A program made the position numbers and the translations under genes. 64,000 nucleotides of DNA. Origin: Mesorhabditis belari. Its lineage: Eukaryota > Nematoda > Chromadorea > Rhabditida > Rhabditidae. Position 1 is the stretch's first letter, and each line of letters begins with the position of its first letter. The stretch covers positions 1,682,001 through 1,746,000 of the forward strand of contig CAUEEP010000741.1 in assembly GCA_958450365.1 (NCBI GenBank). The letters run 5' to 3'. Positions 62,801 through 64,000 of this stretch are shown one piece after another. The notes beneath the pieces are model-generated. The model searched no databases. It saw only the letters and a program-made list of their open reading frames with translations, and had not been told where the DNA came from.

Positions 62801-64000
62801 CTATTGGATCTTCTATTTCATCTTCTATTTGAACCGTTCTGGACAAAGACTTGCACTAAATCCCACACATCAATCAACTCTTTGAAGCTATTATTAATAA
62901 CTATTATTAGATGTTGCTAAATATAAAAAGCAAAAAGGACTTGCAAATCTAGAAAAGGAAAGGATCTAGGCTCAAGAGTGGATCGCTAAGAACTTTCGAG
63001 ATTGGATCCCCATTGATGTGCTCACAGGAGTCAGCTCACAGACTCCTGGTGAATGGCTATCGAAATTGCCTGACTTCGATCCTCTCAATTATTCTATTTG
63101 ATTATTTTATTTGATTATTTTATTTGATTATTCTATTTGATTCATTCTAGATCAAGTTTTGATCTTCTGTTTGATCTTCTGTTTGATCTTCTGTTTGATC
63201 TTCTATTTTGATCTTCTGTTTGATCTTCTATTTGATCTTCTGTTTGATCTTCTGTTTGAACCATTCTTAATAATTGAGAGGATCGAAATCAGGCGATTTC
63301 GATGGCCATCCACCAGAGCTGACATCAATGGGGATCCAATCTCGAAAGTTCTTAGCGATCCACTCTTGAGCCTAGATTCTTTCCTTTCCATTATTAACCA
63401 AATCGTGCTTCAAAGAGTCGATTGCTATGTGGGAATTTAACGTGCCGGTGCCGAAATTAGTTAGCAAGAATCCAACTCTGGTTGGTGACGAAACGCTCTC
63501 ATCAAAATCTCAAATGTACATTATTTTAGGGGAGACTTCAAGCTTTTAAATGATCTATAATACTTAGTCCTTTTAGATGAAATTTGTATAGGATTTGCTT
63601 GAGATGCATTCAGGTGCCTATGTAATTCTCCAGCATCCTGTAAATCCTGTAAATCGTTGCCCGTTGTGAAAATTTACGACTCAGAAGTTTCTATTAATTG
63701 TTGTTTCATAGTTTTCCATAATTTTCTCATAGTTTTCCCATAGTTTTCCCATAATTTTCCCCTAGTTTCCATTTACCATTCCAAACTCGATTCAAACTCA
63801 CCCCTTTCAAAGTGTCAGCCGTTTCGACACCGACAGCCAACTTCCAAACACTCTTCACCACATTCAACGATCCAACTAATCTTTGTCGAGCTTCATTCTC
63901 ATCAGGATTTCGAATTGTGGCAAGGCAACGCAGCATTACCTAAAAGAAAATCTGTAAAAGATTTCCGTTTTCCAATCTCAATAAAAAAACAAATCAAGAC
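33935..64000 (-). CDS. HTT: Huntingtin orthologue, ~60 exons, 5' end beyond the window
   Basis: A HEAT-repeat scaffold protein. Exons listed in the block entries below join in phase at nearly all junctions and encode about 2,390 residues that run collinear with human huntingtin, from shortly before the disordered linker to the C-terminus. Sample pairs (window/human, from memory): [114 protein letters not shown]. Known role of the family: large alpha-solenoid scaffold in vesicle transport and autophagy, often bound to HAP40. The amino terminus (polyQ in vertebrates) is outside the window. Unresolved: two exon junctions (near 61045-60865 and 49760-49250) and an apparent 1-nt loss near 56700. 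The stop TAG (33937-33935) is followed by AATAAA at 33930-33925. Confidence 0.95.
34699..34773 (-). pseudogene. tRNA-like relic in an HTT intron
   Basis: On minus: D-arm GCTCAATGGCTAGAGC, a disturbed middle, T-arm GAGGGTTCAATCCTATC and TCCAGA. It belongs to the same family as 10600-10652. The anticodon region cannot be folded. Confidence 0.5.
34757..35042 (-). repeat. 15-bp minisatellite made of a tRNA D-arm
   Basis: About 19 copies of GCTCAATGGCTAGAG (minus strand), with A/T variants and two short units. The unit equals the D-arm/A-box of the adjoining tRNA relic (34699-34773), so the array grew from it. It lies in the HTT intron between 35178 and 34556. Confidence 0.93.
35083..35160. repeat. 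GAA/GAAA/AAGT microsatellite
   Basis: Purine-rich array 18 nt from the HTT exon ending at 35178, in the same intron as the D-arm minisatellite. Confidence 0.9.
35988..36209. mobile_element. MITE family A copy
   Basis: About 220 bp with ends CCGTATTTTCTCTAATAGTA and inverse, next to TA. It is followed directly by a second copy in the same HTT intron. Confidence 0.9.
36210..36443. mobile_element. MITE family A copy, tandem neighbour
   Basis: Starts where the previous copy ends; its left end is diverged (TGTATTTTCTGTAATTGT), its right end intact (AAAGAAAATACGGTA). Confidence 0.85.
36445..36905. mobile_element. Inverted-repeat element, GCGTGGCCTCAATTTTGC arms
   Basis: Arms at about 36480-36555 and 36825-36900 are reverse complements. 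A single arm also occurs at about 35735-35800, left of the MITE A pair. Non-coding. Confidence 0.7.
36990..37330. mobile_element. Two interlocked inverted repeats
   Basis: ATTGGGCTACACGATGGTAT at 36997 pairs with 37143-37168, and ACGGTACGTCGTTGTTAGTA at 37055 pairs with 37270-37320. The order is overlapping rather than nested, which suggests two elements or a rearrangement. Confidence 0.6.
37488..37566. repeat. 12-bp repeat CTGGTTTAACTG
   Basis: Six to seven copies in the HTT intron between 37628 and 37446. Confidence 0.9.
38237..38548 (+). mobile_element. Deleted Tc1-like element keeping its DNA-binding domain
   Basis: 312 bp with ends CAGTAGCGGACAAAGACCTA and inverse, TA-flanked. Inside, on plus from 38362, a frame encodes MSRKKQLQPAIRDTIVALHQ and a helix-turn-helix (ILRVHQSTVSRILKLF), the N-terminal domain of a Tc1-type transposase; the catalytic domain is deleted. 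In the HTT intron 38694-38104. Confidence 0.85.
38575..38670. repeat. Short GTAAGCAAGATTT repeat
   Basis: Four to five imperfect units just downstream (minus sense) of the HTT exon ending at 38695. Confidence 0.75.
38972..39449 (+). mobile_element. Internally deleted mariner with an inserted hairpin element
   Basis: Ends TTAGGTTGGCAATAATGAAA and CGCCACCCTAA, TA-flanked. At about 39262-39420 (plus) a mariner helix-turn-helix segment is readable: RPEVVNEAKLRDVIQADPCQ, a stop, then KIFHCDHVTIERDL. About 39040-39235 is a separate inverted repeat rich in TTTGCGCAA. The catalytic part is missing. HTT intron 39898-38851. Confidence 0.8.
39899..42368 (-). CDS. HTT: HTT block 6: start of the C-HEAT region
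   Basis: Exons 42368-42290, 42247-42137, 42091-42034, 41887-41776, 41123-41010, 40966-40815, 40760-40673 and 40012-39899, all in phase. The most diagnostic exon reads [20 protein letters not shown] (human [20 protein letters not shown]), followed by ASANAVNSLTELLLSSL (human LAVQAITSLVLSAM), HRNKSMKQASAIKARL (human PRNKPLKALDTRFGRKL) and GQLSALALWNLTGVLRDE (human [20 protein letters not shown]). The exon 40966-40815 donor GTTTGT was chosen over a later GTATTT because only it keeps the phase. Confidence 0.95.
40065..40112. mobile_element. MITE family A, left-end fragment
   Basis: ACCGTATTCTCTCTAATAAT.. and the following CTAAGCGTCACCTAAAC match the left 45 bp of the family; the rest is absent. 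Confidence 0.7.
40424..40639. mobile_element. MITE family A copy
   Basis: About 215 bp with both ends intact, in the HTT intron 40672-40013, 34 bp from the exon ending at 40673. Confidence 0.9.
42526..42606. repeat. 20-bp repeat GTACGTGGGAAAAGTCCCCG
   Basis: Four copies, GC-richer than the surroundings, in the HTT intron 44058-42369. Confidence 0.9.
42738..42955. mobile_element. MITE family A copy
   Basis: Both ends present. The 55 bp to its left (GACTTTGATCTATTGATCTA..) are also found left of the copy at 35988, so a larger unit was copied. Confidence 0.88.
42970..43384. mobile_element. MITE with TAGGTTGAACC ends
   Basis: TAGGTTGAACC at the left and GGTTCAACCCAATA at the right, with a further internal inverted CATTCGGTTCA. 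No coding content. Confidence 0.65.
43420..43952. mobile_element. MITE family B copy 2
   Basis: Nearly the same sequence as 27872-28407, TA-flanked, in the HTT intron 44058-42369. Confidence 0.9.
44059..48407 (-). CDS. HTT: HTT block 5: bridge region
   Basis: Exons 48407-48277, 48166-48039, 47828-47648, 47222-47061, 46089-46014, 45022-44711, 44665-44593, 44503-44382 and 44334-44059, all in phase. Matches: TLDSSTKLGKSFPLIFTMI (human [20 protein letters not shown]); LLVRKSTLRGIFDIVW (human EIVRRGALILFCDYVC); ITMLLLIDLIQSESLSDTHL; APEFFALTLKHFDNCP; HFFTICLESIEAIV (human KFVVATLEALSWHL); ARAQEILEILEDFISQNPHL (human [20 protein letters not shown]). The 312-nt exon 45022-44711 is the longest of the gene in the window. 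Confidence 0.92.
45129..45978. mobile_element. Foldback element, ~850 bp
   Basis: Ends GACTCTTGCGTAATTTCCGG and inverse; an extra internal copy of the end begins at about 45538, so it may be two related elements, one inside the other. Fills the HTT intron 46013-45023. Confidence 0.8.
46343..46855. mobile_element. Palindromic MITE (GTGGGACAAATGCGA family)
   Basis: Arms of about 230 nt, near-perfect, ending GAGGTGGGACAAATGCGACC. A further truncated end (GGGAGTGGGACAAATGCG) lies at 46305-46322. In the HTT intron 47060-46090. Confidence 0.88.
46934..46992 (-). pseudogene. tRNA-Gly(GCC) pseudogene, 5' part damaged
   Basis: GGCCTGCCACGCGAGCGATC followed by CGGGTTCGATTC matches the anticodon arm (anticodon GCC) and T-arm of eukaryotic tRNA-Gly, but the acceptor 5' strand and D-arm are replaced by unrelated sequence. 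In an HTT intron. Confidence 0.7.
47349..47406 (-). pseudogene. tRNA-like relic
   Basis: On minus: GGTAGCACAGTAGTAGAGTA (D-arm like) and CAGGTCGATTCCCC (T-loop like) at too short a distance for a complete tRNA. Confidence 0.4.
47430..47612. repeat. GAGGAAGAAAGA purine tract
   Basis: Imperfect AGAGAGGA/GAAAGA array, 36 nt from the HTT exon ending at 47648; spurious Ser/Leu/Phe ORFs on minus. Confidence 0.92.
47893..48003. repeat. GGATTT 6-bp and TTCAA repeats
   Basis: GGATTT/GGATCT repeats followed by four TTCAA units in the HTT intron 48038-47829; reads as Leu-Asp repeats by chance. Confidence 0.92.
48505..48860. repeat. 37-bp minisatellite
   Basis: About seven copies of a 37-bp unit containing GATTTAGAGTGATCGGCTTG, degenerating towards 48860. 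HTT intron 48952-48408. Confidence 0.9.
48953..53586 (-). CDS. HTT: HTT block 4: middle HEAT region
   Basis: Exons 53586-53490, 52393-52243, 51219-51141, 50510-50377, 50329-50218, 50096-50070, 49999-49923, 49829-49760, about 49250-49169, and 49133-48953. Matches: YLVRSINEFTLFAAFLNRAE (human YCFMAPYTHFTQALADASL); VGWLRADLLSKV (human SGWFDVLQKV); QHCFVKNEDLLPCLNRLKPV (human [20 protein letters not shown]); FLYLIVLVKTNFIDWNRLEG (human [20 protein letters not shown]); HMLALLEGLLG (human RFLLQLVGILL). The last intron, 49168-49134, is only 35 nt. The 5' edge of exon 49250-49169 is not fixed. Confidence 0.9.
49467..49742. repeat. 8-bp repeat GAATCTAG
   Basis: About 34 copies of GAATCTAG/AAATCTAG/GAGATCTAG in the HTT intron after the exon ending at 49760. 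Confidence 0.93.
50690..51112. repeat. 13-bp repeat TAAGAAAGAACGG / TAAGAAAGAAGGG
   Basis: Two 13-bp unit types often alternate (a 26-bp higher order). HTT intron 51140-50511. It produces long Leu/Ser/Phe/Tyr frames on minus that run into the real exon 50510-50377. Confidence 0.94.
51377..51460 (-). tRNA. tRNA-Thr(CGT) with a 12-nt intron
   Basis: On minus: acceptor GCCCGTT / AGGGGGC (six of seven pairs, one a G-T, one G-G mismatch), D-arm GCTC..GAGC around AGTGGCA, anticodon stem TCTGT/ACAGA, loop CTCGTAA with anticodon CGT, then a 12-nt insert at the usual intron position after base 37, variable AGGTC, and T-arm GACGG-TTCAATC-CCGTC with A as discriminator. All parts of a working tRNA are present. 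It lies in HTT intron 52242-51220, on the same strand as HTT. The G-G mismatch is the only doubt. Confidence 0.85.
51535..51765 (+). pseudogene. Tc1/mariner transposase fragment
   Basis: Plus frames read HHNILFTDEK (first catalytic Asp), then after a frameshift KITVEGLLNKQNDRVW and PNARKNI. This is the block around the first catalytic residue in Tc1-like transposases; both flanks are lost. In an HTT intron. Confidence 0.75.
52524..52930. repeat. Tandem duplication of ~185 bp
   Basis: Two copies, each starting near GGCGGGGGCC and containing TTAGATAGCTTAGAACGTCA, in the HTT intron 53489-52394. The flanks (GGTAGCGATTATCGGCGG and CCCCGCCGATAAACG) are inverted, so the whole may be a MITE with an internal duplication. 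Confidence 0.8.
53206..53350. repeat. 10-bp repeat CAATCTAGGC
   Basis: About 14 copies in HTT intron 53489-52394. Confidence 0.93.
53600..54177. mobile_element. MITE with TTGGGTTGTCCAGTTATG ends
   Basis: TA-flanked, about 575 bp, long inverted arms. It fills nearly the whole HTT intron 54204-53587, coming within 14 bp of the exon at 53586. Confidence 0.9.
54205..57982 (-). CDS. HTT: HTT block 3: C-terminal part of the first solenoid
   Basis: Exons 57982-57942 (short, tentative), 57118-57020, 56786-56673, 56564-56447, 55094-54969, 54930-54807, 54567-54430 and 54343-54205. Clear matches: [32 protein letters not shown] (human [16 protein letters not shown]); RPLLEEILLYLK (human KCVEEILGYLK); HQLFKLIFGKNATN (human QQLLKTLFGTNLAS). 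Exon 56786-56673 joins the next exon in frame only if one T is restored near 56700 (reading IKTFAVVSNLFAG rather than IKTSRWCRICLL). The intron before 57118 contains a 740-bp minisatellite. Confidence 0.9.
54625..54795. repeat. 12-bp repeat AGATCTAGAATT
   Basis: About 14 copies, rich in BglII-like AGATCT words, in HTT intron 54806-54568. Confidence 0.93.
55178..55394. mobile_element. MITE family A copy
   Basis: Both ends present (TTTTCTCTAATAGTAGTGC and inverse). HTT intron 56446-55095. Confidence 0.88.
55843..56026. repeat. 12-bp repeat AACGCCTACAAC
   Basis: About 15 copies in HTT intron 56446-55095. It reads as an Asn/Tyr/Ala repeat on plus by virtue of the 12-bp period, but no plus-strand gene context is seen. 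Confidence 0.92.
56078..56168 (-). pseudogene. tRNA-Ser/Leu-like relic
   Basis: On minus: ATGGCCGACTGGTTAGGAAT (D-arm of a type II tRNA) and, 60 nt on, GGCTCGATCCCGCC (T-arm like) with repeats of GATCAGA between. Not a complete fold. Confidence 0.45.
56275..56392. repeat. CAAGCTTGGT repeat
   Basis: Short imperfect units AAGCCAAGCTTGGTC, each partly palindromic, next to the HTT exon ending at 56447. Confidence 0.85.
57128..57868. repeat. 20-bp minisatellite CTAGAAGCCGCTCTGTACTG
   Basis: About 37 copies; TACTG and TAATG variants intermix, and two units lack AGAA. It starts 10 bp from the acceptor of the HTT exon at 57118 and has swallowed the polypyrimidine region there. Confidence 0.97.
58009..58311. 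mobile_element. Foldback MITE carrying a 9-bp repeat in its loop
   Basis: Arms 58011-58085 and 58241-58311 (GCCTACTCGCCTCCCATTTT and inverse) pair well; the loop holds about eight ATGATTCAA/ATGATTCCA units. HTT intron 58480-57983. Confidence 0.85.
58481..60618 (-). CDS. HTT: HTT block 2: HEAT repeats after the linker
   Basis: Exons 60618-60528, 60363-60232, 59664-59576, 59449-59366, 59297-59143, 59063-58967, 58736-58611 and 58565-58481, all phase-consistent. Matches: ISEIARFVLHDDDGLCGGA (human VSDILNYIDHGDPQVRGA); EWQKVCLSTFLQLL..LLPRLVKNSE (human QERVLNNVVIHLL..LIRLVPKLFY); SGLISGLAILVEAFPPII (human TFGCCEALCLLSTAFPVC). The intron 60231-59665 holds 18-bp and 6-bp arrays. The nematode protein is shorter than human here. 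Confidence 0.93.
58765..58858. repeat. ATTGAACAATTGAACT repeat
   Basis: Imperfect array in HTT intron 58966-58737. Confidence 0.85.
59880..59942. repeat. 6-bp repeat CCTAAG/CCAAAG
   Basis: About ten units in HTT intron 60231-59665. Confidence 0.9.
59945..60130. repeat. 18-bp minisatellite GGAGAGTGGCCGTCTATT
   Basis: About ten diverged copies in HTT intron 60231-59665, adjoining the 6-bp array. Confidence 0.93.
60665..63939 (-). CDS. HTT: HTT block 1: end of N-HEAT and disordered acidic linker
   Basis: Exons 63939-63802, 62239-62174, 61998-61869, 61726-61572, 61205-61046, 60864-60810 and 60726-60665. They encode a HEAT segment (VMLRCLATIRNPDENEARQR), IITGILLCLCSGHNDVIEAS (human VVTGALELLQQLF), then about 150 residues of low-complexity Ser/Glu-rich sequence with TGTLSDDGTE and EEQRQEEEEAKKHE, which corresponds in place to the caspase-cut linker of vertebrate HTT. 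It ends LLIAKQFLLAGIKGLKSDRE (human [21 protein letters not shown]). The junction between 61046 and 60864 does not fit in phase (phase 1 to 0), so a microexon or an alternative donor is missing from my model. Confidence 0.88.
61338..61558. repeat. 25-bp minisatellite
   Basis: About nine copies of a 25-bp unit containing AGCTGGATTCCAGCTGGACA; each unit is rich in AGCT palindromes. HTT intron 61571-61206, ending 14 bp from the exon. Confidence 0.94.
62240..62574. other. Part of the 1.56-kb HTT intron
   Basis: No exon or RNA gene recognised; short GACTTGTACTACTA repeats near 62430-62465. Confidence 0.4.
62575..62832. repeat. 12/24-bp repeat GATCTTCTATTT/GATCTTCTATTG
   Basis: About 21 12-bp units with regular alternation of TTTGATC, TTGGATC and TTTCATC forms, giving a higher-order pattern. 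HTT intron 63801-62240. Confidence 0.95.
62833..63084. other. HTT intron sequence, inverted against 63270-63380
   Basis: GGATCGCTAAGAACTTTCGA near 62978 and its inverse near 63335 show an inverted repeat flanking the next array; no gene. Confidence 0.55.
63085..63262. repeat. GATTATTTTATTT and GATCTTCTGTTT repeats
   Basis: Two neighbouring arrays; the second is related to that at 62575-62832. Both lie in one HTT intron. Confidence 0.9.

Noticed and set aside
62570..62920. Leu/Asp/Phe repeat ORFs on both strands
   Set aside because: Result of the 12-bp repeat in an HTT intron.

Overview
The window is eukaryotic nuclear DNA, most likely from a nematode. It is AT-rich. Coding exons are short and split by introns that are often only 35-70 nt, with GTGAGT/GTAAGT donors and TTTCAG/TTTTAG acceptors. 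The mobile DNA is mainly of the Tc1/mariner kind (mariner, maT-like and Tc1-like transposase remnants, many TA-flanked MITEs). Protein genes fill a small part of the sequence; the rest is minisatellites, microsatellites, hairpin-type MITEs and tRNA-like relics. I cannot name the species.

All five genes I can model lie on the minus strand, and each ends at or just before an AATAAA-type signal. From left to right: (1) a complete seven-exon, 340-residue seven-transmembrane receptor of the rhodopsin/neuropeptide-receptor type (17606 down to 11146); (2) the last two exons of a threonine-rich mucin-like gene (20307-19148); (3) a related threonine-rich gene, 5' end not found (23264-21527); (4) a complete two-exon gene for a small secreted Tyr/Pro-rich protein with a dibasic RRKRQ site (29141-26386); (5) from 33935 to beyond the right edge, about 60 exons of a huntingtin (HTT) orthologue. 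The huntingtin call rests on collinear matches to human huntingtin in nearly every exon, from just before the disordered linker to the C-terminus (about 2,390 residues in the window). The amino-terminal part, where human HTT has polyglutamine, lies outside the window.

Region by region: 1-11000 holds tandem repeats and one possible signal-peptide exon, with no complete gene. 11000-17600 is the receptor, whose large introns contain homopolymer or A/T-only blocks that look like assembly artefacts. 17600-29200 is the secreted-protein cluster, interrupted by a mariner and several MITEs. 29500-31200 is a nested insertion, a maT-like element inside an older MITE, both with TA duplications. 31200-33900 is repeats. 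33900-64000 is huntingtin; its introns hold some fifteen distinct minisatellites, at least ten MITEs, tRNA relics and one intact-looking intron-bearing tRNA-Thr(CGT) gene.

The five genes show no functional pathway link to each other. Comparisons with human huntingtin are made from memory and have not been run as alignments.
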